A DNA stretch of 38,525 nucleotides from DATARH01 sp035570495 (lineage in GTDB: Bacteria > Pseudomonadota > Alphaproteobacteria > ATCC43930 > CGMCC-115725). A program made the position numbers and the translations under genes. Position 1 is the stretch's first letter; the number at the start of each line of letters is the position of its first letter. The notes under the pieces were generated by a model that saw only the letters and a list, made by a program, of their open reading frames with translations, had not been told where the DNA came from and ran no database searches. Of the stretch, positions 1 through 8,021 are shown piece by piece. Where the stretch lies: positions 1 through 38,525 of the forward strand of contig DATMLO010000014.1 of NCBI GenBank assembly GCA_035570495.1, read 5' to 3'.

Positions 1-69
1 CTCGGCTTCAACCTGCTTGGCGACGGGCTGCGCGACATTGTCGACCCGCGGCTGCGGCGGTCGCGCTGA
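1..69 (+). CDS. ABC transporter permease, C-terminal fragment (DppC/OppC type)
   Basis: Only the last 22 codons are inside the window, reading LGFNLLGDGLRDIVDPRLRR and ending at TGA 67-69. This GFNLLGDGLRDxLDPR ending is the usual C-terminus of the second inner-membrane permease of peptide/nickel/opine ABC importers. The stop codon overlaps the ATG of the next gene (TGATG), so the permease and the two ATPases that follow belong to one operon. The rest of the operon, including the substrate-binding protein, lies upstream of the window, and the substrate cannot be told from this fragment. Confidence 0.85.
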   Translation, partial: LGFNLLGDGLRDIVDPRLRRSR

Positions 70-1079
70 TGTCTCCTTCCGACGACGCGATCCTCGCAGT
101 TAACGACCTGCGTCTGTCAATCAAGGGCGACGAGGGTGTCGCGAAAATCCTCGACCACATCGATTTCACGCTGCGCCGCGGCCGCATTCTCGGCGTCGTC
201 GGCGAGTCCGGTTGCGGCAAGTCGACGATCATCCGCGCGATCATCGGAATCCTGCCGCCCGGCGCGCGGGTCGAGGCCGGCGCGATCCTGTTCGACGGCG
301 AGGACCTGCTCGGTCTCGGCGAGCACGTGCTCAACACCCGCATTCGCGGCAACCGCATTGGCTTCATCCCCCAGGACCCGTATCTGGCGCTCAACCCGGT
401 CTTCAAGGTCGGGACCCAGCTCATGGAGATTATGCGCTGGCACGCGCCCGACGATGGGCTCGGCCGAAGCGGACGCGATTTGCGCCACCGCGAGCGTATC
501 CTCGGTCTGTTGCGCCGTGTGCAATTGCCTGAACCGGAAGCTGCGCTGGCGCGCTACCCGCACCAGTTTTCCGGCGGACAGCGGCAGCGCCTGGTGATCG
601 CCGCGGCGCTCGCCACCTCGCCGGCTCTCGTCATCGCCGATGAGCCAACGACGGCACTCGATGTCACCACCCAGCAGCAGATCCTCGATCTGCTCCGCGA
701 TCTCACCGAGGAATTCGGTTTGTCGATGTTGTTCGTGACCCACGATCTCGGTGTGGTCGTGCAGCTCTGCGACGAGCTTTGCGTGATCTATGCTGGACAG
801 ACGGTCGAGAGCGGCAAGACCGCCGACGTTCTTGCCCAGCCGCGCCATCCCTACACCAAGGCGCTGCTCGCTTGTCATCCCGACCGGGCGATTGCGTTCA
901 ACGGTATTCCCGGCAGCGTGCCGTCGCCGCTGCACCCTGGCGCGGGCTGCCGCTTCGCGCCGCGCTGCAGTGAAGTGCGCGAAATCTGCCAGCGGCGTCC
1001 GCCGCATCTCTCGGCCGACGCCGCCGGTCGGCGTGTCGACTGCGTGCTCTACGACCAGCCTGAGGTGGTCGGGCTGTGA
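69..1079 (+). CDS. Peptide-type ABC transporter ATP-binding protein (DppD/OppD family)
   Basis: This 336-residue cytoplasmic ATPase would power uptake through the upstream permeases. It shows a Walker A motif GESGCGKS (about residues 45-52), the signature SGGQRQRL, Walker B LVIADEPTTALD and a switch histidine in FVTHD. The C-terminal oligopeptide/dipeptide domain carries the Cys-rich CRFAPRCSEVREIC segment typical of this subfamily. Length fits the family (about 320-340). The ATG overlaps the permease stop codon and the gene's own stop overlaps the GTG of the next ATPase, so translation is coupled. The substrate is unknown: family members carry peptides, nickel, opines or glutathione, and the neighbouring aromatic genes do not prove an aromatic substrate. 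Confidence 0.93.
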   Translation: MSPSDDAILAVNDLRLSIKGDEGVAKILDHIDFTLRRGRILGVVGESGCGKSTIIRAIIGILPPGARVEAGAILFDGEDLLGLGEHVLNTRIRGNRIGFIPQDPYLALNPVFKVGTQLMEIMRWHAPDDGLGRSGRDLRHRERILGLLRRVQLPEPEAALARYPHQFSGGQRQRLVIAAALATSPALVIADEPTTALDVTTQQQILDLLRDLTEEFGLSMLFVTHDLGVVVQLCDELCVIYAGQTVESGKTADVLAQPRHPYTKALLACHPDRAIAFNGIPGSVPSPLHPGAGCRFAPRCSEVREICQRRPPHLSADAAGRRVDCVLYDQPEVVGL

Positions 1080-2107
1080 CCCAAGCAGGCAACATTGTCG
1101 AGATGCAGGACGTGACGGTGCTGCTCGGCGGTGAACGGCGCTTGTTGCGCAAGACGATCCCGCCGGTGCGCGCGGTCGGCGGCGTGAGCCTCAGCGTGCA
1201 GACCGGCGAGATCGTCGGACTGGTCGGCGAATCCGGCTGCGGCAAGACCACGCTGGGACGCACCTTGCTCGGCCTCCAGCGCGAGACTTCCGGCGAAATC
1301 CGCTTGCACGGCTCGGTGGTCAGCGGGCTCGCGCCGCGCCTCGCGCGGCAGAGGCGACGCGCGATCCATTACGTGCATCAGGACGCAGCGGCCGCGCTCG
1401 ACCCGTGGTGGAGCATTGGCCGCACCCTCGAAGAGGGGCTGCAAATCCACGATGTCGCCACCCCGGCTGAGCGCCGCGCCCGGGTAGACGAAATACTGGA
1501 AGCGGTCGGACTCGACGCGCCGACCGCCAAACGCTACCCGCACGAGCTCTCGGGCGGCCAGTTGCGACGCGTCGCGCTGGCGCGCATCCTGTTGCTGCGC
1601 CCGCGCTTCGTGATCCTCGATGAGCCGACCTCAGGTCTAGACATGTCGGTTCAAGCGACAGTTCTCAACCTATTGCTTGAACTACGGAAACGTTTCGGTC
1701 TGACCTACCTTTTCATCTCGCACGATTTATCGGTGGTGAGGCGGTTTTGCGACCGTGTCGCGATCATGTATCTCGGGCGCATCGTCGAGACGGCACCGAC
1801 CGCGCAGCTTTTTGCCGCGCCGCGCCACCCCTATACGCGGGCCCTGCTCGACGCGGTGCCGCGCCTCGAACCCGACCCCGGGTGGCGGCGGCTCGCGGTA
1901 CAAGGCGAACCGCCGAGCGCGGTACGCCTGCCACCCGGCTGCGTGTTCTCGACACGCTGCCCGCACGCCGAGGCGGAGTGCCGCGACGCCGAGCCGGAGC
2001 TAGAGGAAGAGCTTGGCCATACGGTCGCCTGCCGCCGCTGGCGCGAGATCGTCCCGCCGGCGACGGCGCGGAGCCGGCCGGCGCTCGCCTCGGGGTTCAC
2101 CGGATGA
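1076..2107 (+). CDS. Peptide-type ABC transporter ATP-binding protein (DppF/OppF family)
   Basis: This is the partner ATPase of 343 residues. It shows Walker A GESGCGKT (about 51-58), a Q-loop in YVHQD, the signature LSGGQLRRVALAR, Walker B FVILDEPTSGLD and switch region LFISHD. The C-terminal CVFSTRCPHAEAEC segment is the Cys-containing oligopeptide domain. It starts at a GTG overlapping the previous stop by four bases (GTGA). It is the last gene of the transporter operon: a 97-bp gap follows before the dehydrogenase gene, with a short GCCGC/GCGGC inverted repeat just after the stop (2111-2126). Heterodimeric D/F ATPase pairs are the rule in this transporter family. Confidence 0.93.
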   Translation: MTQAGNIVEMQDVTVLLGGERRLLRKTIPPVRAVGGVSLSVQTGEIVGLVGESGCGKTTLGRTLLGLQRETSGEIRLHGSVVSGLAPRLARQRRRAIHYVHQDAAAALDPWWSIGRTLEEGLQIHDVATPAERRARVDEILEAVGLDAPTAKRYPHELSGGQLRRVALARILLLRPRFVILDEPTSGLDMSVQATVLNLLLELRKRFGLTYLFISHDLSVVRRFCDRVAIMYLGRIVETAPTAQLFAAPRHPYTRALLDAVPRLEPDPGWRRLAVQGEPPSAVRLPPGCVFSTRCPHAEAECRDAEPELEEELGHTVACRRWREIVPPATARSRPALASGFTG

Positions 2108-2204
2108 GTGGCCGCCTGCATGCGGCACGCAATGTGCTATAGTTAAGCGGCGGTCGGCGCGTTGAAGCGCGGCGCGTCAGCAGCCCGCGGGTCGAGGTGT
2201 CTCC

Positions 2205-3011
2205 ATGGGTTGGCTCGACGGAGAGGTAGCGCTGGTAACCGGCGGCGGCTCGGGCATTGGCCGGGCCGTCGTGACGCGCTTTATCGAGGAGGGTGCGCGG
2301 GTCGCGATCCTCGATCGGGTTGCTAAGCGATCCGACGAGCTTGCCGCCGAATTCGGTGACAAGGCCATCGCGCTCTCGGGCGATGTCGCGCAATGGGCCG
2401 ATAACCGAACCGCCGTCGCCGCGACGGTCGACGCCTTCGGCCGCCTCGACATTTTTGTCGGCAATGCTGGCGTCTTCGATGTCTATGTGCCGCTCGCCGA
2501 ATTTCCCGAGGATGAGCTGTCGACGGCATTCGACGAATTGTTCGCGGTCAACGTCAAAGGCTGCCTATTCGGCGCGAAGGCCGCGCTGCCTGAGCTGAGC
2601 AAGACCGAAGGCTCGATCGTCTTCACCGCCTCGGTCGCCGGCTTCAATTCGGGCGGCGGCGGCTCGCTTTACACCGCCTCGAAGCACGCCGTCGTTGGCC
2701 TCATTCGCCAGCTCGCGATCGAGTTTGCGCCGCGCGTGCGGGTTAACGGCGTGGCGCCCGGTGGAACGATCACCGACCTGCGCGGCCTGGCGACCCTGCA
2801 TCAGGACGAGTGCTCGCAATTCGCCGATCCCGCGGTCGTCGAGCGGTTGCGCGCCGGCAATCCGCTGCAGGTCGCGCTGCAGCCCGACGACATCGCCGGC
2901 GCCTACGTGTTTCTCGCCTCGCAGCGCGGTGCTGGACGCATCACCGGCACGGTCGTGACGGTCGATGCCGGCGCGACATTGCGCATGCCCCGACGCTCCC
3001 CCAACCCCTGA
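2205..3011 (+). CDS. cis-dihydrodiol dehydrogenase, SDR family (BphB/HcaB-like)
   Basis: A 268-residue short-chain dehydrogenase that probably oxidises the cis-dihydrodiol made by the adjacent dioxygenase to a catechol with NAD+. The Rossmann motif TGGGSGIG is at residues 12-19, followed by NAG (87-89), Asn116 in VNVKG, Ser143, and the YxxxK pair Tyr156/Lys160. The FDELFAVNVKG block and overall length match biphenyl and phenylpropionate dihydrodiol dehydrogenases better than generic SDRs. The stop lies 11 bases before the dioxygenase alpha ATG, so the three catabolic genes are co-transcribed. A GAGGTG ribosome site precedes the ATG. The exact ring substrate is inferred only from context. Confidence 0.82.
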   Translation: MGWLDGEVALVTGGGSGIGRAVVTRFIEEGARVAILDRVAKRSDELAAEFGDKAIALSGDVAQWADNRTAVAATVDAFGRLDIFVGNAGVFDVYVPLAEFPEDELSTAFDELFAVNVKGCLFGAKAALPELSKTEGSIVFTASVAGFNSGGGGSLYTASKHAVVGLIRQLAIEFAPRVRVNGVAPGGTITDLRGLATLHQDECSQFADPAVVERLRAGNPLQVALQPDDIAGAYVFLASQRGAGRITGTVVTVDAGATLRMPRRSPNP

Positions 3012-3022
3012 GGAGGTCGCTA

Positions 3023-4324
3023 ATGGAAACCGACATGTCGCACCTCGTCGACAATGACAGCGGCTTGCTCAGCCGACGGATTTTCATCGAGCCCCAGATT
3101 TATCAGCAGGAGTTGGAGCGCATTTTCGCGCGCTGCTGGCTGTTCTTGTGCCACGAAAGCCAGATCCCGCATCCCGGGGACTTCTTCACCACCTATATGG
3201 GCGAGGACCCGGTGTTGGTGGTGCGCGACACCGTCGGCACTGTGCGCGCCTTTCTCAACATCTGCCGGCATCGCGGCAACCGGCTGTGCCGCGCCGAGGA
3301 CGGCAACGCCGCCAGCTTCACCTGCGCCTATCACGGCTGGACCTACCGCAACGACGGCTTGCTTGTCGGCGTGCCGCATCTGAAGGATGCGTATTACGAC
3401 GCGCTCGAGCGCAAGAATTGGGGCCTCGTCCCGGTCGCCCAGCTCGACAGTTACAAGGGGCTCTATTTCGCGACCTTCGATCCCGCTGCGCCGCCGCTCA
3501 TCGACTATCTCGGCGAGATGACCTGGTATCTCGACAGTTTCTTCGATCGCCGCGAGGGCGGCATCGAGGTGATCGGTGGCATGCACAAATGGGTCATGCC
3601 GTGCAATTGGAAGTTCCCGGCGGAAAACTTCGGCGGCGACACCTACCACGTCGCCTGGTCACATTTGTCGGCGGTCAAAACCGATTTCAGCACGGGCGTC
3701 TCAACCAAGAGCGACACCACCGGGGCGATGGTGTCGCCGGGCAATGGGCACATCCTGATCTGCGTCGGGCCCAACGATGTCGGCGACCCGCCAATGCCCG
3801 AGATCCTCGAATATGAGAAGCGCATCCAACCCGAGGTCGAGGCGCGCCTCGGCGCCCGTTCTCGTCTCATCAACCCGATCGTCGGCACGATGTTCCCCAA
3901 TTTCTCGATGCTGCGCGCGACCTCGCGAACGTTCCGCGTCTGGCATCCGCGCGGCCCCGACAAAACCGAGGTGTGGTCGTGGGTCTTCGCCGACAAGGCG
4001 GCTCCGCCCGAGGTCAAGAACGCGATCCGGCTCGCCGGCATTCGCGGCTTCAGCCCGTCGGGCACCTTCGAGCAGGACGACATGGATAATTGGCAGGAAT
4101 GCACGCAGACCTGCCGCGGCACGATATCGAGGCGAATGCCGCTGAACCAGCAGATGGGCCTAGGGCGCGAGCATTTCGACGCCGGTCTTGGCGCCTGGGC
4201 CAGCGACCACCGGGTGAGCGAGAGCAACCACCGGCAGTTTTACGGACATTGGGCGAAGATCATGGCGGCCGAGGATTGGTCGGCGCTAGCGCCGCGCCCG
4301 GCACTGCCGAGCGCCGCCGAATGA
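3023..4324 (+). CDS. Aromatic ring-hydroxylating dioxygenase, large (alpha) subunit
   Basis: This 433-residue catalytic subunit of a Rieske non-haem iron oxygenase adds both atoms of O2 to an aromatic ring. The Rieske [2Fe-2S] ligands are Cys81, His83, Cys101 and His104 (CRHRG and CAYHGW). The mononuclear iron site shows Asp206, His209 and His214 in GDTYHVAWSH, with a carboxylate in FEQDDMDNW near residue 352. The start is the ATG six bases after a perfect AGGAGG (3011-3016); an upstream in-frame reading to about 2810 only overlaps the dehydrogenase. Sequence character is that of biphenyl/phenylpropionate-type enzymes. The stop overlaps the beta-subunit ATG. No ferredoxin or reductase gene is nearby, so electrons must come from partners encoded elsewhere. 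Confidence 0.92.
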   Translation: METDMSHLVDNDSGLLSRRIFIEPQIYQQELERIFARCWLFLCHESQIPHPGDFFTTYMGEDPVLVVRDTVGTVRAFLNICRHRGNRLCRAEDGNAASFTCAYHGWTYRNDGLLVGVPHLKDAYYDALERKNWGLVPVAQLDSYKGLYFATFDPAAPPLIDYLGEMTWYLDSFFDRREGGIEVIGGMHKWVMPCNWKFPAENFGGDTYHVAWSHLSAVKTDFSTGVSTKSDTTGAMVSPGNGHILICVGPNDVGDPPMPEILEYEKRIQPEVEARLGARSRLINPIVGTMFPNFSMLRATSRTFRVWHPRGPDKTEVWSWVFADKAAPPEVKNAIRLAGIRGFSPSGTFEQDDMDNWQECTQTCRGTISRRMPLNQQMGLGREHFDAGLGAWASDHRVSESNHRQFYGHWAKIMAAEDWSALAPRPALPSAAE

Positions 4325-4860
4325 ACGTGGACGTCCTCCGCGAGGTCGAGCAATTCCTCTACCGCGAGGCGCGGTTGCTTGACGAGCGGCGCTTCGACGA
4401 GTGGCTGGCGCTGCTGGCCGACGATGTCCGCTATTGGATGAGCGGGCGCAGCAATCGCTATCCGCGGCACAGCAAGGCGATCTCCATCCTGGATTCTGCG
4501 CGCTATGTCGATGACGACATGGCGCGCGACGACGAGCTCGCGATCCTCGACGAGACCAAGCAAACGCTCACTGGCCGGGTCCGCCGTCTCGATACCGGCA
4601 TGGCTTGGGCGGAGGACCCGCCGTCGCGCACCCGGCACCTGATCACCAACATCCAAGTGGAACCAGCGGCCGACTCCGAGGTGCGGGTCTACTCGAACTT
4701 CATCGCCTACCGCAGCCGCGGCGAGACCGAGCAGGATTTCTATGTCGGCACCCGGCGCGATCGGCTGCGCCGATCCGACGGGGCGTGGAAGATCGCCGAG
4801 CGCAAGGTAACGCTCGACCAAAACGTGCTGCTCGCCAAGAACGTCAGCATCTTCTTCTAG
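4321..4860 (+). CDS. Aromatic ring-hydroxylating dioxygenase, small (beta) subunit
   Basis: A 179-residue structural subunit that pairs with the alpha subunit, usually as alpha3beta3. It has the cystatin/NTF2-like layout of the family: an N-terminal helix EVEQFLYREARLLDERRFDEW, the central SRTRHLITN segment, and a C-terminal GAWKIAERKVTLDQ strand region. Length is typical (160-190). Its ATG overlaps the alpha stop (ATGA), giving strict translational coupling. It is the last gene of the dihydroxylation cassette. About 200 bp without a recognisable gene follow. Confidence 0.92.
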   Translation: MNVDVLREVEQFLYREARLLDERRFDEWLALLADDVRYWMSGRSNRYPRHSKAISILDSARYVDDDMARDDELAILDETKQTLTGRVRRLDTGMAWAEDPPSRTRHLITNIQVEPAADSEVRVYSNFIAYRSRGETEQDFYVGTRRDRLRRSDGAWKIAERKVTLDQNVLLAKNVSIFF

Positions 4861-5065
4861 GGCGGGAGTGTGTTTAGGCCGAGCCGCCTCGGTCAGTGAA
4901 AGTCTGCTTCCGGCGCTCCGCCGAAGTTCGGGCTACGCTGACCGAACGACGGCTCTGGGTACGCTGAACGGTCACTCAGGCGATGCTAGCCAGGGGTCCG
5001 CAACGCGCCGATAGCGGCGGTTCGACTGGCGACGGGGAATGGGCATCGCCTCGCCGAGGCGTCAG
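4861..5065. other. Intergenic stretch after the dioxygenase operon
   Basis: I see no gene, tRNA or convincing terminator here. It lies between the end of the dioxygenase cassette and the 3' end of a broken minus-strand gene. Confidence 0.5.
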
Positions 5066-5471
5066 CTACTTTTTCAATTCCGCAAGGAAGCTTGGCGTCT
5101 CTAACATGCCGATCTGAGCTTGTTTCGAGACCATGGAGCCGCTGCCGGGAGCGCCCGAGGCACCCTTGATTGGAGCCGACCGCTGGGTTACCTGCGCCGA
5201 ATACATGCCATCGGTCATCGTGGCGACATGCGTTGTCCTGGAGAAGCCGGTGACTTCCGCCCCCGGCTTAACCGAAGCTGTGGCCGTCCAGGTAAGATTG
5301 GGCGTGCCTGGGATGTCCACCGGAAGCACCAGCGGATATCCTCCCATGCCGGGCGTCCTCCCAGACGGTTCGGAGGTAAATTGCCAGTCGGGGTTTCGCC
5401 GATCCCTCGACAAAAGCGTAGAAGTTGTAGACCGGTGACAAATCGGCCGGGATCGGCTCCAGATCGGCCAT
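5066..5471 (-). pseudogene. Frameshifted small gene of unknown function
   Basis: Two overlapping reading frames on the minus strand look like halves of one protein of about 134 residues. The first begins at an ATG at 5471 (MADLEPIPADLSPVYNFYAF), preceded by a GGAG. The second runs to the stop at 5066 (ending METPSFLAELKK-like, with GYPLVLPVDIPGTPNL in the middle). Removing one base from the four-base G run at 5390-5393 (C4 on the coding strand) joins them into a single frame of exactly 405 bases. I do not recognise the family. It may be a decayed gene or a sequencing error in the homopolymer. Base composition is less GC-rich than the neighbours. Confidence 0.45.
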
Positions 5472-5531
5472 GGCGCGCTCCGTGACTGGCGGCCCGGCCA
5501 CCATAGCATGTCGTCCCACGTGTCAGTTTCG

Positions 5532-5574
5532 CGGAACGTGGAAAAGTGGGTCCCGGCTTTCGCGGGGACGACAC
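5532..5574 (-). terminator. REP-like hairpin and probable terminator of the amidohydrolase gene
   Basis: On the minus strand, 13 bases after the amidohydrolase stop, the sequence reads GTCCC..GCGAAAGC..GGGAC with a GC-rich stem and then CCACTTTTCC. The core, GGGTCCCGGCTTTCGCGGGG on the plus strand from 5548, is a unit widely repeated between genes of alphaproteobacteria. The stem plus short T run could end transcription, but the T run is brief. Confidence 0.45.
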
Positions 5575-5586
5575 CTCAAGCCAGCG

Positions 5587-6399
5587 CTACAGCTTCCACC
5601 CCAGGAACTCGCACACCGCGCGGCCCATGACCATTTCGAGCTCGCGGCCTTTGAGCCACGGCATCTCCTCGGTGAACATCGTCACGCATTCCTTCCACGA
5701 GCACGGCATGCGGGTGATGTCGGTGCCCCAGAAGCTGCGCTCGGGACCGAACGTCTCGACGATCTGCTGGGTGTATTTGTGGATGTTCTTGTAGGGGTAT
5801 GAGGCGCTCGAATTGCCCGGCGCGCCGGTGCACTTGACCGCGACATTCTTGTGCTTGGCGAGCGCCAAGAGCGCTGGCTGGTTCGCATGCGCCGCGTCGT
5901 CCGAGCCGCCGCGCACCCGCGCATAATGGTCGATCAGCAGCCTGAGCCCGGGATGCCTCTCGGCGATCTGGCCGACCAGCGGCAAATAGTTCGACGCCAT
6001 CAGCGCGATCGGGATGCCGGCTTTTTCGGCCGCCGGCCACAGCCAATCCATCGTTCCGTCGGTCATCCAGTTCGCCTGGTGCGGCGCGGTGAACGCATAG
6101 CGCAGGCCGAGCATGCCGGGCCGCTTCTTCCAGCCGTCGATCAGCGCGCGGTTCTCCGGCTTGTCGAGCGGGAAATTGCCGAGAATGCCAAAGCGTGTCG
6201 GGTATTTGGCCGCCGCGTCCTCTGAGATTTTCCCGGAATTCGGGTCCCAGCCCGGCGGGTGCAGCAGGCAGGCGCTGACCCCAGCCGCGTCCATGTCGCG
6301 GATGCATTCTTCCGCGCTGTACGACAGGACCTGGCGGTGCATCGCGTTGGTCGGCGGCCCGGCCGACCAGATATGGACTTGGGCGTCGACGATCAGCAT
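5587..6399 (-). CDS. Amidohydrolase family 2 protein (metal-dependent hydrolase fold)
   Basis: A 270-residue Amidohydro_2 (PF04909-like) TIM-barrel protein. The N-terminus reads MLIVDAQVHIW, where many relatives have HxH; here the first position is Gln, so the first metal-binding His is missing while the second remains. Further features are LLIDHYARV in mid-protein and the C-terminal WGTDITR, whose Asp is the usual catalytic residue. The start at 6399 is chosen because GAGGAAACGC precedes that ATG; the reading frame extends 19 codons further without a ribosome site. Relatives act as lactonases, decarboxylases or 2-pyrone hydrolases in aromatic and sugar-acid breakdown, but the substrate here is unknown. 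It is transcribed divergently from the duplicated-domain gene at 6499. Confidence 0.8.
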   Translation of the reverse strand: MLIVDAQVHIWSAGPPTNAMHRQVLSYSAEECIRDMDAAGVSACLLHPPGWDPNSGKISEDAAAKYPTRFGILGNFPLDKPENRALIDGWKKRPGMLGLRYAFTAPHQANWMTDGTMDWLWPAAEKAGIPIALMASNYLPLVGQIAERHPGLRLLIDHYARVRGGSDDAAHANQPALLALAKHKNVAVKCTGAPGNSSASYPYKNIHKYTQQIVETFGPERSFWGTDITRMPCSWKECVTMFTEEMPWLKGRELEMVMGRAVCEFLGWKL

Positions 6400-6498
6400 G
6401 GCGTTTCCTCGGTTCGTTTCGGGGGTTATGAGGTCCATGCTATGCGATATCGCCATCGGTTTCGATGGCCTCGGAACGATCGAGCCGGAGGAGACCCC

Positions 6499-7327
6499 AT
6501 GCCCGCATCAAATGACGCCGTGAAGATCGTCACCGTCGCCAGCTGCTCGAATTTGCGCGAGGAGCATCGCTTGCATGTCGCGGTTTCCGGCTCCTATGGC
6601 GGCCGCTACAACGCCCTACAACGCGGCGAAATGGCCGGCGCGCGCGGTCATCATGAACGATGCCGGGATCGGCAAGGACGATGCGGGCATCGTCGGCCTG
6701 CCGTTTCTCGACCAGATCGGCATGGCGGCGGCGACCGCCGATGCGATGACCTGCCATATCGGCGATGGCGATCATATGCTGGCGCACGGCGTCATCAGCC
6801 ATGTCAACAAGACCGCGGCGGCGCTCGGCTGCAAGGTGGGGCAGAGCGTGCGCGACTGCGCCGAGCTGATGCGTGCCGCGACCCCACCCACCGAAAAGCC
6901 GCCGGCGATCACCGATGGCGCGCGCTATATCCTGCGCGACGGCAAACCAGGCCTCGTCTGCGCCGACTCGATCGGCATGATCGTGCCGGAGGACGAGGGC
7001 AAGATCGTCGTCACCGCGTCGCATGGCGCGCTGTCGGGCGGCCGGCCCGACAACGCGGTCGCGCCCGATGTCCACGCCTGCTTCTTCAGCGACGGCGGCG
7101 TTGGGATGGACGGCGCGGGCATTGCCCGGCTCAAGCCGCTCGACGCGCGCAACATTCCGGCGGGCGCGACCTCTGCCGAGAGCGCGCCGATCGGTGACGC
7201 CCGCGCGCTCTACCACGACGGCGTGCTGTCGCATGTCAATCAGGCCGCGGAACGCGCCGGCGCCCGGCCGGGCATGACCCTCAAGGCTTTTGTCGACATC
7301 CTGACGGCGAACGCAAAACGCGCCTGA
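6499..7327 (+). pseudogene. Frameshifted gene for a tandemly duplicated two-domain protein of unknown function
   Basis: The ATG at 6499 follows GGAGGAGA. The frame MPASNDAVKIVTVASCSNLR..SGSYGGRYNA is lost near 6615 and continues in another frame as YNAAKWPARAVIMNDAGIG to the stop at 7327. At the break a 9-bp unit CTACAACGC occurs at 6606-6614 and 6616-6624 (10-bp period), so a small duplication or slippage explains the shift; the intact product would be about 272-275 residues. The two halves of the protein are clearly homologous. SGSYGG, NDAGIGKDDAGI, IGDGD and HGVISHVN in the first half match SHGALSGG, SDGGVGMDGAGI, IGDAR and DGVLSHVN in the second. I do not recognise a named family. Intact downstream coding after the break suggests a recent lesion or a sequencing error. 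Confidence 0.6.
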
Positions 7328-7404
7328 CCTCGACCGTGCCCAAGCCTTGGGTGCCGACGGGCGGTAGTAATGCCTTTACCATCTCGCCTGCATCATAAGG
7401 CGCT

Positions 7405-7968
7405 ATGAACGAAGGCGTATTCGTGGACGAGATCGCCGATCGCCTGGGCCCTGTCGCACGCGAGCTGCTCGACGCGTGGATGAAGTTGCCCCGCGTCGAT
7501 GGGGTGCCCAGCCGCGACAGCTTCGACCCCATGGCGATCATCCATATCCTCCCGGTCATCAGCATCATCGGCCGCGAAGGCGAGGACAAGTGGCGCTACC
7601 GGCTGGTCGGCACCGAAATCGAGCGCCGCTGGAACCGGCGGATCACCGGCATGGACTGCTATGAGAGCGTGTCGCCCTCGGCCGTCGCGGTGATGCGCCG
7701 CGAGTTCAAAGACATCGTCGAATGGCCGTGCGGTTCGCGGTCCCGGCGCCGTGTCGAGCTGGTCTCCGGTCGCGCGGCTGTCATTGAAACCTTGCGTCTG
7801 CCGCTCCGCGCGAAAGATGGCGACATCTCGCAGATTCTGAGCTGCAGCGGCGAACTCCCCGGCCGCATTACGACGCTCCCCGACCCGACGCGCGAGATCA
7901 TCACGATTGTCGAGCAGGAATATTTCGACATTGGCGCTGGCCGGCCATCGCACGGCGCGATCGAATAG
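7405..7968 (+). CDS. PAS domain protein (PAS_5 family)
   Basis: A 187-residue soluble protein resembling the PAS_5 (PF07310) family common in alphaproteobacteria. The characteristic stretch is LLDAWMKLP, then RDSFDPMAIIHILPVISII, then WRYRLVGTEIERRWNRRITG, which corresponds to the first strands and helix of the PAS fold. No kinase, cyclase or DNA-binding domain is attached, so it is a stand-alone sensor or adaptor of unknown ligand. It starts at an ATG with a weak AAGG. It sits alone, 77 bp after the broken duplicated-domain gene and convergent with the gene at 8022. Confidence 0.78.
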   Translation: MNEGVFVDEIADRLGPVARELLDAWMKLPRVDGVPSRDSFDPMAIIHILPVISIIGREGEDKWRYRLVGTEIERRWNRRITGMDCYESVSPSAVAVMRREFKDIVEWPCGSRSRRRVELVSGRAAVIETLRLPLRAKDGDISQILSCSGELPGRITTLPDPTREIITIVEQEYFDIGAGRPSHGAIE

Positions 7969-8021
7969 CGAAAAACGGGCCCCGGGCGACCGGGCATGGC
8001 CGCCCGAGACTCCGATAGGTT

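Noticed and set aside
2810..3022. N-terminal extension of the dioxygenase alpha subunit
   Set aside because: It overlaps the dehydrogenase gene and lacks a ribosome site; the ATG at 3023 has a perfect AGGAGG and a family-like N-terminus.
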